Assembly: GCA_002337045.1 (NCBI GenBank)
Contig: DDFF01000001.1
Coordinates: forward strand, 1 to 64,000
DNA from: Bacteroidetes bacterium UBA1935
GTDB lineage: Bacteria; Bacteroidota; Bacteroidia; Chitinophagales; Chitinophagaceae
DNA: 64,000 nucleotides
Direction of reading: 5' to 3'
Part shown: positions 7,813-16,594 of the stretch, one piece after another
Position numbering within the stretch: the first letter of the stretch is position 1
How the letters are laid out: each line of letters starts with the position of its first letter
Made by a program: the position numbers and the translations under genes
Notes under the pieces: model-generated
Databases searched by the model: none
Told to the model about the DNA's origin: nothing
Seen by the model: the letters and a program-made list of their open reading frames with translations, nothing else

Positions 7813-8274
7813 ATGTCGCAACAACTTATAATTTATACAGATGGTTCCTCGAGGGGCAACCCCGGACCGGGAGGATACGGAATAGTAATGCAATGGGGAC
7901 AGACCCGTAAAGAGTTCTCGCAGGGATTCAGAAAGACAACCAACAACCGCATGGAGCTGATGGCAGTGGTAGTAGCACTGAAGTCGTTGACGCGCGACGG
8001 ACTGGACGTGGTGATATACAGCGACAGCAGCTATGTGGTGAATGCCATTGACAAAGGTTGGATATGGGGATGGATAAAAAAGGGATGGAAAGATGTGAAG
8101 AATGTAGACCTGTGGCAGGAATACCTGAAGTACCACAATAAGCACCGTGTAAAATTTGTATGGGTAAAAGGCCATGCCAACAACCCTATGAACAACCGCT
8201 GCGATGAACTGGCTACCGCTGCTGCTGATAGTGGCAACTGGTTGGTAGATACGGGGTATGAGAGCGGGAGTTGA
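7813..8274 (+). CDS. rnhA: Ribonuclease HI
   Basis: The 153-residue enzyme degrades the RNA strand of RNA-DNA hybrids. The start was set at MSQQLIIYTDGSSRGNPGPGG, because a longer frame would run back over the promoter. The four catalytic acidic residues are seen in IYTDGSSRG (Asp), NNRMELMAVVVAL (Glu), YSDSSYVVNAIDKGW (Asp) and NNRCDELATAA (Asp), with the conserved VKGHANNPMNNRCD histidine loop. It lacks an N-terminal hybrid-binding domain. Confidence 0.96.
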   Translation: MSQQLIIYTDGSSRGNPGPGGYGIVMQWGQTRKEFSQGFRKTTNNRMELMAVVVALKSLTRDGLDVVIYSDSSYVVNAIDKGWIWGWIKKGWKDVKNVDLWQEYLKYHNKHRVKFVWVKGHANNPMNNRCDELATAAADSGNWLVDTGYESGS

Positions 8275-8294
8275 TAATACGTTAATATCAAATT

Positions 8295-9113
8295 TTATGC
8301 TGGCTCTATCATATAACCATTTAATGCAATCATACAGGAGCCAATATTTCCTGGTATATCTTCTGTGAAATCAATATTTCTATATTTCATTTCAGCAGTA
8401 TTATCAGAACGGTTTATTACTACTGAATAAGAATGAAAATTATTCTGATGACATACTCCAATTTGCAAGTTTCCTCCTATTGTATCATAATCTCCTGAGC
8501 GTATAATATTTTTCAACACGACCGCTGGCTTTCTCCAATACCAAACATCTTTAAGCTCTGCTTCAACTTCAGCGTCTAACATAGCCTTTATATTTTCTTT
8601 ATAATCACCAAGTAAAACACATGATGTGTTATTGGGAAATTCAGTAGTAATTTCTGTGACAAACTCAATGCCATTACCACCATTTATAGTTTTTATTACT
8701 CCAAGAAATGGAACAGCTGTAAGAGGACAATATCCAAAGAGTAAAATTTCAGCTGGGCTAGATATACTCGTAACATATAATTTAAGTGCTTCCTCAGCCT
8801 TTAAACATAGTTCATTATGTGTAGGACGATTATTATCTTTTTTACGTCCACCAAGATTGGCAAACGCTACTTGTAAAAATGAATATACATTAAACCCTAC
8901 CAATGTACTTCCAGCAAAGGCACAACCAATTGAACCTTGATAATATACTTCCTGATATGGTGTAGTTAAATCACGGCATTTAATTGGTAATTCAAAAATT
9001 TTTGCACCGTCCAAAGTACCTCCTCTATCTCCAGAAATTTTTGAATCTGCTACACATATTATATAAGGGTGAGTATTGGGTTCTTGATTAAACCATGAAA
9101 CAACTGCGGTCAT
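8295..9113 (-). CDS. Proteasome-like Ntn-hydrolase candidate with Thr after Met1
   Basis: This 272-residue AT-rich gene has no close housekeeping relative that I recognise, but its N-terminal third follows the 20S-proteasome beta-subunit pattern. It has MTAVVSW at the very start, then IICVADSKIS (Asp at mature position 22), LDGAKIFELP (Lys at mature position 37) and IGCAFAGSTLVG. The last matches the proteasome AGS strand-loop next to the active site. Removing Met1 would expose Thr as the N-terminal nucleophile without a propeptide. The C-terminal part (residues 100-272) carries LLFGYCP and VLLGDYKENI and is less clear. It is probably a cytosolic threonine peptidase or an amidohydrolase of the same fold. 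It may alternatively be a non-catalytic relative. No ATPase or partner gene is adjacent. Confidence 0.6.
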   Translation of the reverse strand: MTAVVSWFNQEPNTHPYIICVADSKISGDRGGTLDGAKIFELPIKCRDLTTPYQEVYYQGSIGCAFAGSTLVGFNVYSFLQVAFANLGGRKKDNNRPTHNELCLKAEEALKLYVTSISSPAEILLFGYCPLTAVPFLGVIKTINGGNGIEFVTEITTEFPNNTSCVLLGDYKENIKAMLDAEVEAELKDVWYWRKPAVVLKNIIRSGDYDTIGGNLQIGVCHQNNFHSYSVVINRSDNTAEMKYRNIDFTEDIPGNIGSCMIALNGYMIEPA

Positions 9114-9117
9114 TTTA

Positions 9118-9125
9118 CAAAAATA
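9118..9125 (-). promoter_or_regulatory. Putative -7 element abutting the start codon of the Ntn-hydrolase gene
   Basis: The minus strand reads TATTTTTG four bases before the ATG of the gene ending at 9113. Transcription would start at or next to the A of ATG, giving a leaderless message. No good -33 box is seen at the usual distance. Confidence 0.35.
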
Positions 9126-9185
9126 TACAATAAAATTATATCATTAATTTCAATGCTCTAAATTCAGTATCCCAACACCATTACT

Positions 9186-9749
9186 ATGATACACCTCAAC
9201 TTCAATCCGTTTCCTGTACTGACTACCGAAAGACTAGTACTGCGTGAAATGAGTATGGACGATACAGAGCCTTACTTCGTTATCCGTGCAGATGAGGAGA
9301 TGAATAAATACATCCCAAATGCTCGACCAAAGAACCTGGAAGAAACACAGGCTATCATAGAACGTATGAGGAGCTATGCACGCGACAATAAAAGCGTAGC
9401 ATGGACGATAGCTGACAAAGCAACCAACCAGATGGTAGGCAGTATGTGCTTGTGGACTATGCAGGGCAATGATGACGGTTGGGAGGTAGGCTATGCCATG
9501 CTAACCCAATACCAAAACAAAGGGCTGATGAGCGAAGCACTGCAAGCTACAGTGAAATATGGTTTTGAAGTAATGAACCTGCCTATGATACATGCCTACA
9601 CCCACAAAGACAATGCAAGCTCAAGACGCATGCTGGAGAAAAATGGCTTTACCCGTAACATAGCATTAGAAGCTACACAAGCAGTGATAGAGGAAATGAA
9701 AGAGGAGATGCAGCAGTTGGTTATATACACATTGGTGAACCAGAATTAA
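9186..9749 (+). CDS. GNAT acetyltransferase, RimJ/RimL type
   Basis: The 187-residue protein has the GNAT layout of the RimJ/RimL/SpeG group: LTTERLVLREMSMDDTEPYF at residues 12-31, a central GSMCLWTMQGNDDGWEVGYAML strand pair, the acetyl-CoA loop YQNKGLMSEALQATVKYGF and the C-terminal HAYTHKDNASSRRMLEKNGF. It acetylates an amino group with acetyl-CoA. The acceptor (ribosomal protein N-terminus, polyamine or other small molecule) cannot be told. It stands alone and converges on the CDF transporter gene with 5 bp between. Confidence 0.9.
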   Translation: MIHLNFNPFPVLTTERLVLREMSMDDTEPYFVIRADEEMNKYIPNARPKNLEETQAIIERMRSYARDNKSVAWTIADKATNQMVGSMCLWTMQGNDDGWEVGYAMLTQYQNKGLMSEALQATVKYGFEVMNLPMIHAYTHKDNASSRRMLEKNGFTRNIALEATQAVIEEMKEEMQQLVIYTLVNQN

Positions 9750-9754
9750 TCGTT

Positions 9755-10726
9755 CTACTCTTTCCCGTGCTTAGAATCGTACCAGACGTTTTCCCTGTTC
9801 CATTCGTGCTGGGCAATGAATGGTGCTTGCCTGTGCGGACAATCTGCCATAGCACATAGCTTGCATTGGTAGGGTTGACAGGCATCTATGTGTACAAACA
9901 CTTCTACCTTGTTATCAAAGTGCTGCTTAATCATTTCTTCCAGTGTGTGTATCTCTGCATCGGCATCTTTTACAGTGTAGTACCACGGCAGTGTCATGTG
10001 CGCATCCAGGTGCATAACATCACCATACTGCATTACACGCAGGTTGTGCAGGTCTATCCACTGCGGGTGGCGGTTTGCTTGCAGGTAGGCTATCACATCA
10101 TTCAGCAATTGCATATCTGTTTCGTCCATTATACCCGACAGGCTACGGCGTACCAGTTTATAACCCGTTACCAGTATGATGATGGCAATAAGCATGGCAA
10201 CCGCACTATCCAGCCATTGCACTTTGGTAAACATGATGAGCGCAAGACCCACAACTATTGCAAACGTAGAATAAGCATCTACCCGCAGGTGTTTGCCTGC
10301 ACTCTCCAGTATCAGCGAGCGTTGTTTCTTGCCCTGTGCTACCGCATACGTCCCTATAAAGAAATTGAGAATACCTGTTGCGGCTACTATATATATACCC
10401 ACATCCAGTTTGTGCAGCGGCTTAGGGTGTATTAACTGGTCGATGGCTTCGTATATAATCATCAAACCAGCAATAAATATCAATGAGCCTTCTACCGCGC
10501 TGGATATAAACTCTGCCTTGCCATGCCCGTATGGGTGGTCTATATCACGTGGCTTGGCAGACAGGATGATGCTGTATAAACCTATGAAACCTGCTATAAC
10601 ATTCACTGTGCTTTCCAACGCATCTGTAAGCACGGTAACAGAGTGTGTAAGGTACCAAGCCCATAGCTTTCCTAAAAACAGAACAACAGAGAGAATAGCT
10701 ATATATCGCTGAATACGTACGGGCAT
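9755..10726 (-). CDS. Cation diffusion facilitator transporter with Cys-rich tail
   Basis: The 323-residue inner-membrane protein has about six membrane helices and a cytosolic C-terminal domain, the CDF layout. It exports divalent cations by proton exchange. Visible are VTVLTDALEST in TM2, the loop HPYGHGKAEFI, and the TM5 metal site HLRVDAYST (HxxxD). The C-terminal domain holds HLDAHMTLPW and ends in an extension with CQPYQCKLCAMADCPHRQ, four cysteines and a histidine not found in short family members. The tail could bind metal as a sensor. It is the last gene of a leftward operon after the penicillin-acylase gene and a small membrane protein. Confidence 0.9.
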   Translation of the reverse strand: MPVRIQRYIAILSVVLFLGKLWAWYLTHSVTVLTDALESTVNVIAGFIGLYSIILSAKPRDIDHPYGHGKAEFISSAVEGSLIFIAGLMIIYEAIDQLIHPKPLHKLDVGIYIVAATGILNFFIGTYAVAQGKKQRSLILESAGKHLRVDAYSTFAIVVGLALIMFTKVQWLDSAVAMLIAIIILVTGYKLVRRSLSGIMDETDMQLLNDVIAYLQANRHPQWIDLHNLRVMQYGDVMHLDAHMTLPWYYTVKDADAEIHTLEEMIKQHFDNKVEVFVHIDACQPYQCKLCAMADCPHRQAPFIAQHEWNRENVWYDSKHGKE

Positions 10727-10754
10727 GATGACTGCAAAAATAGTATGTTTTGGC

Positions 10755-11108
10755 TTATTTTCTAAACGCCTTATTCAACACTGCACCACTCCAACCTGAA
10801 AGTCCGCCTAACAATCCGCCTAACAAAACATTTACCAGAATGAACATTGCACTGTTAGGCAAGCCTAACAATCCTGCCATGCGGGATGATAGTATGTGAT
10901 GATTAGGAACATCTTTTATCAGTATCAACACAAGCCATAGCAATGCCACACCCAGAAACCCTGTACCAAATGCACGCCTGCCTGTTATTTGCATACTTAT
11001 CATTATCACGAGTGGTAATACTACTGCCATCCACATGCCACTCATAAACAATGAGAAGATTAACCCGAGTACTACAATAATAATCGATACGATGAATGTC
11101 TGTTTCAT
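10755..11108 (-). CDS. Small integral membrane protein, unknown
   Basis: The 117-residue product has four hydrophobic segments (about residues 4-22, 24-42, 50-65 and 80-108), including a Gly-rich last helix (LLGGLLGGLSGW). I recognise no family. Its start lies 3 bp after the stop of the penicillin-acylase-family gene and 28 bp before the CDF gene, so translational coupling is likely. A role in the envelope follows only from location. Confidence 0.7.
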   Translation of the reverse strand: MKQTFIVSIIIVVLGLIFSLFMSGMWMAVVLPLVIMISMQITGRRAFGTGFLGVALLWLVLILIKDVPNHHILSSRMAGLLGLPNSAMFILVNVLLGGLLGGLSGWSGAVLNKAFRK

Positions 11109-11111
11109 ACC

Positions 11112-13493
11112 TTATTTATTTTTAGGGTTAATGCTCCAAGTGTAGGTTGCCGCAGGTTTGGCATCAGCAGTGTAGAAGCTCAGTTTATAGTATTCACCCT
11201 TCACCCATTTATCCAGAAAAGTAGCATAGTATTTACTACCCACATTGCCCGATTGCCCACCGGGGTATACACCATAGGCTTCTATAGCATCGCCCATTTG
11301 CACCACCATCCTCCACGATGGGCCATGATCTGTCTTGGCAGCATTTACCGTATTGCCCCACCCGCCTATCTTCAAATCGCTGTAGCTGAACGGTGCCAGT
11401 TTGGTAAGGTGTTTTACAGAAGTGTTCTTTGCCTTGTACCATTCCAGCCTGTCTGCTTTCTTCAGTTTCTCCAGACTGTCTATGCTATTGCGCAGGCTTG
11501 CTACCACTGCACCTTTTATATTACCCAAGTACGGACTCTCTTCTTTCAGCAATTGCATGGTACGTTCGGGTGATGGTTTGAGTTGGTCAGGTATTTTACC
11601 AAATCGTTTAGCCCATAGCGTAGCATATAAGTTAGCCCACCAAACTTGGAACACAGTAGCTGCCTTGCTTTCTGCCATCAATCTATAATCCCAACTGCCA
11701 AGCATATTCAGGTAATTACGTTCCTTGTCTGTTATCTCGTTGGGGGTAATATGTGTAAGCATAACAGGCAATACATTTGATGCCAGTACACTGAATACAT
11801 CGTTTTGCAGGGCAAACATATCTTCTACCGTTGCATTCCTTGTATTGCGCAGTACATCATTTATCCTCCAAGAGCGGAACTCGTAGAAATAACCATTGTA
11901 CCAATACGGATAGGTAGTATCCGTTACTGTTTGGTTGGCAGATGCTATATAACCCTGTGCAGGATTGTGTGCATGCGGGTTTTCTGCCACAGGAATATTT
12001 TGCCCCCAGAGCGTAGCACTGTCTGCACCGTTCATTACATACCTGCCCTGTCCGCGCCATTTGTTGATGAACTGCCCTTGCCCCCAGAGTGCTATATCTC
12101 CGTGCCTGTCTGCATATATCATATTCTGTGCAGGGCACAGGAAGTTGTGTATGGCTGCTACATACTCATTATAATTACCACTGCGGTTCAGCATATAGAG
12201 CGCCAGTACTTCGTTGCTCGGTCGGTGTGCCATCCATGTTACGGCAATTGGTTTCTTCAACCCACCAGGGCCATGAAATGTTTCTTCGTACATCACAGGA
12301 CCTTGAACGGTGTATTTCACTGTATCATAATAATCGGGCTTGCCTTTGATGCTTATCTTCTCTGCCCTGTTGATGTATGGTTGTTCCTTACCTGCAAACT
12401 TGTAGGTTGTTGCAGATGCAGGCTGTATGGCATAGAAGTCTTTTACATCGCGGTAGTTGTTGGTAAAGCCCCATGATATATTATCGTTGAAGCCAATGAT
12501 AACACCCGGAGAACCAGGTAGCGATACACCATATACATTGATGCCCGGTGCTGTCATCTGTACCTCGTACCAAAGTGATGGCAGGTTGAGCCCCAGGTGC
12601 GGATCGTTACAAAGAATAGGTTTACCACTCTTAGTACGGCTACCACCAAGTACCCAGTTATTACTACCCTTACCTTCTTCCTCTACCTCAAAATCTGTGG
12701 CTGTAAGATGTGCCCATGCTATGCTGTCTGCAGGTATAGCAGGTGCCGATAGGCTGGCTGTTTGCTTAACGCTATCGTGCGGTATTACAGGGTTTACACC
12801 ATGCAATCTTTCAGGATATAATGCTGCAAACTCTTCAGGGCTCAGCATATCTCTTAATACAGTCAGGGCAATATCTTCTGTATAGCCCGTCAGGTCGTCC
12901 GCCATGTATTTCAGCAGCAAGGCACTTTTCAGGTTGGTCCACGGTTCGGGTTCAAAACCTGCAAGCTTGTATTCTAAGGGATATGTCTTAAAACTTAAAG
13001 TATTGATATAGGCATTGATGCCTGCTGTATATGCATCGAGCATTTGCTTGCTGCGCGGGTCTGCTTCCATGGCCTTCAGCGATTGCTCTGCACCATATAC
13101 CATACCCTTGCGGCGTTGTGTACGGTCAAATTTCAGTGCCTTATCTCCCAGTATCTCGCTAACCCTGCCACCTGCTGCACGTGTTTGCAAATCCATCTGC
13201 CACAGGCGGAAGTATGCATGCAGATAACCCTGTGTGTAATACAGGTCGTAATCGTTACCTGCTTTGATGTGTGGTACCAACCTCTCATCGAACGATACAG
13301 TTACACCCTTTTTCAACCCATCCAGTTTCAGCTTGTTGTTATAGTTCTTGTTGACAGATTCGGCACTTGCCCAGCAACCCACTACAGGGTCTAAGAGCTT
13401 GCCGAGTGCAGGTATGCTACCCATTGGCTTGGTGAGAAAATACACCAGCAGAGAGGTGAATACGAGTGGCAATATGGCAATAACCTTACGCAT
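11112..13493 (-). CDS. Penicillin acylase family Ntn hydrolase
   Basis: The 793-residue protein starts with a membrane/signal segment (residues 4-20). It shows the penicillin amidase layout: an alpha chain of about 275 residues and then the Ser nucleophile in GKGSNNWVLGG (Ser277), where autocleavage gives a beta chain. The beta chain has SGKPILCNDPHLGLNLPSLW, the oxyanion region NISWGFTNNYRDVKD and a late DHGPSWRMVVQMGD. Family members cleave amides such as beta-lactam side chains or acyl-homoserine lactones in the periplasm; the substrate here is unknown. It heads an operon with the small membrane protein and the CDF transporter. Confidence 0.93.
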   Translation of the reverse strand: MRKVIAILPLVFTSLLVYFLTKPMGSIPALGKLLDPVVGCWASAESVNKNYNNKLKLDGLKKGVTVSFDERLVPHIKAGNDYDLYYTQGYLHAYFRLWQMDLQTRAAGGRVSEILGDKALKFDRTQRRKGMVYGAEQSLKAMEADPRSKQMLDAYTAGINAYINTLSFKTYPLEYKLAGFEPEPWTNLKSALLLKYMADDLTGYTEDIALTVLRDMLSPEEFAALYPERLHGVNPVIPHDSVKQTASLSAPAIPADSIAWAHLTATDFEVEEEGKGSNNWVLGGSRTKSGKPILCNDPHLGLNLPSLWYEVQMTAPGINVYGVSLPGSPGVIIGFNDNISWGFTNNYRDVKDFYAIQPASATTYKFAGKEQPYINRAEKISIKGKPDYYDTVKYTVQGPVMYEETFHGPGGLKKPIAVTWMAHRPSNEVLALYMLNRSGNYNEYVAAIHNFLCPAQNMIYADRHGDIALWGQGQFINKWRGQGRYVMNGADSATLWGQNIPVAENPHAHNPAQGYIASANQTVTDTTYPYWYNGYFYEFRSWRINDVLRNTRNATVEDMFALQNDVFSVLASNVLPVMLTHITPNEITDKERNYLNMLGSWDYRLMAESKAATVFQVWWANLYATLWAKRFGKIPDQLKPSPERTMQLLKEESPYLGNIKGAVVASLRNSIDSLEKLKKADRLEWYKAKNTSVKHLTKLAPFSYSDLKIGGWGNTVNAAKTDHGPSWRMVVQMGDAIEAYGVYPGGQSGNVGSKYYATFLDKWVKGEYYKLSFYTADAKPAATYTWSINPKNK

Positions 13494-13565
13494 AGCCTTT
13501 GGTTTTACTTAAAGCTACAAAACCGTTGCTTAATTTCTAATAGCTAAATCCGAATACTTAAAATG

Positions 13566-13597
13566 AAAAAACCCTAAAGAGTAATACCCTTTAGGAT
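13566..13597 (-). terminator. Terminator after the lytic transglycosylase gene
   Basis: On the minus strand CCTAAA and TTTAGG pair around an 11-nt loop and are followed by a T run, 25 bp beyond the stop codon at 13622. Confidence 0.75.
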
Positions 13598-13621
13598 TTA
13601 GAAATTAGTATTTCGTATCTA

Positions 13622-14551
13622 TCAATTTTCTATGGGAAGTTCTATTTCGTAAGTCTTACCAGCCTTAGCAGGCAATACGTGCGAACGCAACCACGGGTTC
13701 AGCAGCTTGAGCATTTTGTAGCTGCTGCCGTTGCTGAGGGCAAACTGTGCAAGGTCTTTTACCGTAGTATCTACTGTAAGTGTGCGTGTCTTGATAGGTT
13801 TGAAAGCTTCCTGACCGTTGATGTTGTAGCCATACCATTTAGCATCGCTCAGCAGTATTTTCAGTGCCAGTATGCGGAATACATAACGATTGGTTTCTTC
13901 GGGAAATGCAAGGTCGTAGTAATTGCTTTTTTGCTGATACTCTATCTGCTTGGTATAGCCACCCATACCGCAGTTGTACGATGCTGCAGCAGCCGTCCAG
14001 CTATAGAACTTGCCGTATGCTTCTTTCAGGTATGCACTGGCTGCGTCTGTAGCTTTTGCAGGATGATAACGCTCATCTACATCGGCGTTCACTTCCAGCC
14101 CATAACGCGGACCTGTATCTTTCATAAACTGCCAGAAACCCGAAGCACCTACTGCCGATACCTGATTCTGCAAAGCACTCTCTGCCACACACAGGTATTT
14201 AAAATCGTCGGGCACACCGTTGGCTTTCAGCTTCTGCTCTATCATGGGGAAGAAACGTGTGGTGAGCTTCAGGATGTAGAGCGTAGTGCCGTGCATGTAA
14301 TAGTTAATAATCATTTCACGCTCCAGCCTTTCGCGTACTTCCCAACGCTCCAGTGGTACACGCTCGCCTGCAAATGTCAGGTTCTTGGGTATCTCGGGTT
14401 GATACCATTTGTATTGCAGCTTGCCGTCTTCCTTTACCTGTACTGTACCCTCGTCCTTGCCCGTTTCCCGAAACGACTGCATGAGAAAAGCCCCAACGCC
14501 TACAGACAGGCCGATGGAAAAGTATAATATAGGTTTCAGATGGAAGCGCAT
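13622..14551 (-). CDS. Lytic transglycosylase, SLT/MltD-like
   Basis: The 309-residue protein has an N-terminal anchor or signal segment (residues 7-25). Its soluble lytic transglycosylase domain (about 110-230) has the catalytic Glu in YLCVAESALQN (E124), then SAVGASGFWQFM, YHPAKATDAASAYL and SYNCGMGGYTKQI. The last 50 residues (LTVDTTVKDLAQFALSN and ending in YEIELPIEN) resemble a degenerate LysM repeat. It cleaves the MurNAc-GlcNAc bond of peptidoglycan in the periplasm, for turnover or insertion of envelope complexes. It is monocistronic, with its own terminator. Confidence 0.92.
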   Translation of the reverse strand: MRFHLKPILYFSIGLSVGVGAFLMQSFRETGKDEGTVQVKEDGKLQYKWYQPEIPKNLTFAGERVPLERWEVRERLEREMIINYYMHGTTLYILKLTTRFFPMIEQKLKANGVPDDFKYLCVAESALQNQVSAVGASGFWQFMKDTGPRYGLEVNADVDERYHPAKATDAASAYLKEAYGKFYSWTAAAASYNCGMGGYTKQIEYQQKSNYYDLAFPEETNRYVFRILALKILLSDAKWYGYNINGQEAFKPIKTRTLTVDTTVKDLAQFALSNGSSYKMLKLLNPWLRSHVLPAKAGKTYEIELPIEN

Positions 14552-14641
14552 ACGTAATGAGTGTTGTTATAAATATAACGATAAAACAGGGGATTGCGTA
14601 CAGGGAGAGTGTTAAAAGTGATTATAGTATTTTCATAAAAA

Positions 14642-16594
14642 CTACCACTTTAAAAGTTTCTTCTTTAGTTTATTATCTAGTAAAGCTTCAATTTCATATA
14701 ACTTTTTAATACAATTTTCATAGATCAGTGTTCTTTCAACAGACACAATGCTTATTAAAGTTTCTATATCAGAAATGTTAGAATTTAATTCAATTAACTC
14801 TTTCAAAGTAAAATAATCTTTATTAACAGCAACGATTGTTTTGTGTTCTTCTGCTGTTTTGACTTTATAGCTATAAGTTAGACCTAACTTCTTTTTCGAT
14901 ACTAAATATTGAAGAGATATTAATCGTCTATTAGCGAAACAATGTGCTTCGTAATGACCTTGTTGCAAATCCAATGGTCTTATGTAATATAAGTTTTTAT
15001 CAATACCCTCTTCTCCTACATAATCATGAAAATCTTGTTGATTTTTACTATTATGTAACAATTCTGACTTCGCAAAAACTAATGTGCTGTAAAAACTAAA
15101 AGATTTATAAATATCATTTAACAACTTTGAATTTGTATTAATTTCTTCACTCTTGTTATCATAAAAATCCTTGAACTCTTGCAAAAACCAATATAAAATT
15201 GTCATATTAAACCCTTTAGGGTCTAATTCTTCATACAAATCAATCATATTGATTCTATTCTGTATAGCATTTTCGCTATCATATATTGTTTTTAAAATTT
15301 CTGACTGCTCTTCTTTAGTATCAATCCAAATAAATTTAGCGGCAAAATAATCTTGAATAGATTTGTGAGCCCATTTAACATTTAACCCATCTTGACGAAA
15401 TAATGGAACAGTGTTTAATAAATCTTGTAAAAATTTCGTTGATTCAAATCTCAAATCACCCATATACTCTTTAGCTTCATCGATGTATTTTAGAATTCTA
15501 TCGTTTGAATATTCTACTTCATTTTGTTGTGCGCTGAAATATGCAACGTGTCTTAATGTCCTATCAAATTCATCTAGAGAAAGTTTTGAAAGTTTCTCTC
15601 TTACAAAGTAACCTTGCTTTGATAAATCATGAGCTTCAAATAATGCATCATATACTTGCTTATAAAATAGCGACTTCTTAAGTGGAATATCTTTTTTAAA
15701 CTCAAAACACTTATAAATTAGAGATAGCAAAAAGGGTACTTTCATGAAGGTGTGGATATCATCATTACCCTTTGCATCGATTGTTAGAATTAAGTCCTTT
15801 GCAATTTTGTTATAACTACACTTGTCATACCTCTCAATTAATTCTTTACTCTCTTCTATTGTAAGTGGTTTTATATGAGCCTTAATAAAAGAGCCGAAAG
15901 ACAGAGTTATATCCTCTGGCCTTGATGTCATTAATATCTCAGTATTACCATGTTTTTCTATAAAATCGTGTAGTTGATTAACAACGTCTTCTCTATTGTT
16001 TGCAGAAATTTCATCTAAGCCATCAAATATGTATATGCAGTTAGATTCAAGTAAAAACCAATCAAGTAACTTTGGTGATACTTTAAATTTATTATCCGCC
16101 TCAAGTTGCTTTAATATTTCATTTTGTATATTATTTTCTTTACTCAAATTCCTTACTTCTATATATATTGGAACTTTTGTTTGTTCTTTGATTGCGGATA
16201 AAAATATCTTTTTAGTCACTGTTGACTTACCCATACCAGCTGTATCAACTATGATTATTCTTTGATACGTATCAATAAAATCTAATGGATACTTATCAAC
16301 TAGTATAGATGATATCTTAGTCTTGTTGATATCCTGAACTACTAATGTTAAAGGTTGATATATTGACTCAAACAGCGTCTGCTGATTAGGAAAGACTATT
16401 GTGTCAATAATTGAATACTTTGCTTCTTTTTGTGCACTATAATAGTTGATTGATTCTATCAGAGTAGTAAGTTCTTCATGTTTAAATTTCTTTGTTAATT
16501 CCGAATTTAGATGAGGAATTATAGTTTTGGTAAGTAGTTGACTGATAAGTGATTTAGAGATTAAGTTAATAAGTTCTGTATACTCGTTATTCAT
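14642..16594 (-). CDS. NACHT-domain STAND NTPase
   Basis: The 650-residue AT-rich gene encodes a NACHT-type P-loop ATPase. Walker A is TAGMGKST (118-125), Walker B is IYIFDGLDEIS (187-197, with the NACHT-typical acidic tail) and sensor 1 is MTSRPED (222-228). A winged-helix-like region follows (VPFLLSLIYKCFEF to about 330). Residues 1-105 form a helical N-terminal part without an effector I can name, and residues 400-650 a helical C-terminal part that would be the sensor. Bacterial NACHT proteins include antiphage defence proteins, so a defence role is plausible but not shown. It is a single gene between a lytic transglycosylase and aquaporin, with base composition unlike both. Confidence 0.9.
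   Translation of the reverse strand: MNNEYTELINLISKSLISQLLTKTIIPHLNSELTKKFKHEELTTLIESINYYSAQKEAKYSIIDTIVFPNQQTLFESIYQPLTLVVQDINKTKISSILVDKYPLDFIDTYQRIIIVDTAGMGKSTVTKKIFLSAIKEQTKVPIYIEVRNLSKENNIQNEILKQLEADNKFKVSPKLLDWFLLESNCIYIFDGLDEISANNREDVVNQLHDFIEKHGNTEILMTSRPEDITLSFGSFIKAHIKPLTIEESKELIERYDKCSYNKIAKDLILTIDAKGNDDIHTFMKVPFLLSLIYKCFEFKKDIPLKKSLFYKQVYDALFEAHDLSKQGYFVREKLSKLSLDEFDRTLRHVAYFSAQQNEVEYSNDRILKYIDEAKEYMGDLRFESTKFLQDLLNTVPLFRQDGLNVKWAHKSIQDYFAAKFIWIDTKEEQSEILKTIYDSENAIQNRINMIDLYEELDPKGFNMTILYWFLQEFKDFYDNKSEEINTNSKLLNDIYKSFSFYSTLVFAKSELLHNSKNQQDFHDYVGEEGIDKNLYYIRPLDLQQGHYEAHCFANRRLISLQYLVSKKKLGLTYSYKVKTAEEHKTIVAVNKDYFTLKELIELNSNISDIETLISIVSVERTLIYENCIKKLYEIEALLDNKLKKKLLKW

Noticed and set aside
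13679..14527. 282-codon open frame opposite the lytic transglycosylase
   Set aside because: The opposite strand has a complete enzyme with catalytic motifs; the antisense product resembles nothing.
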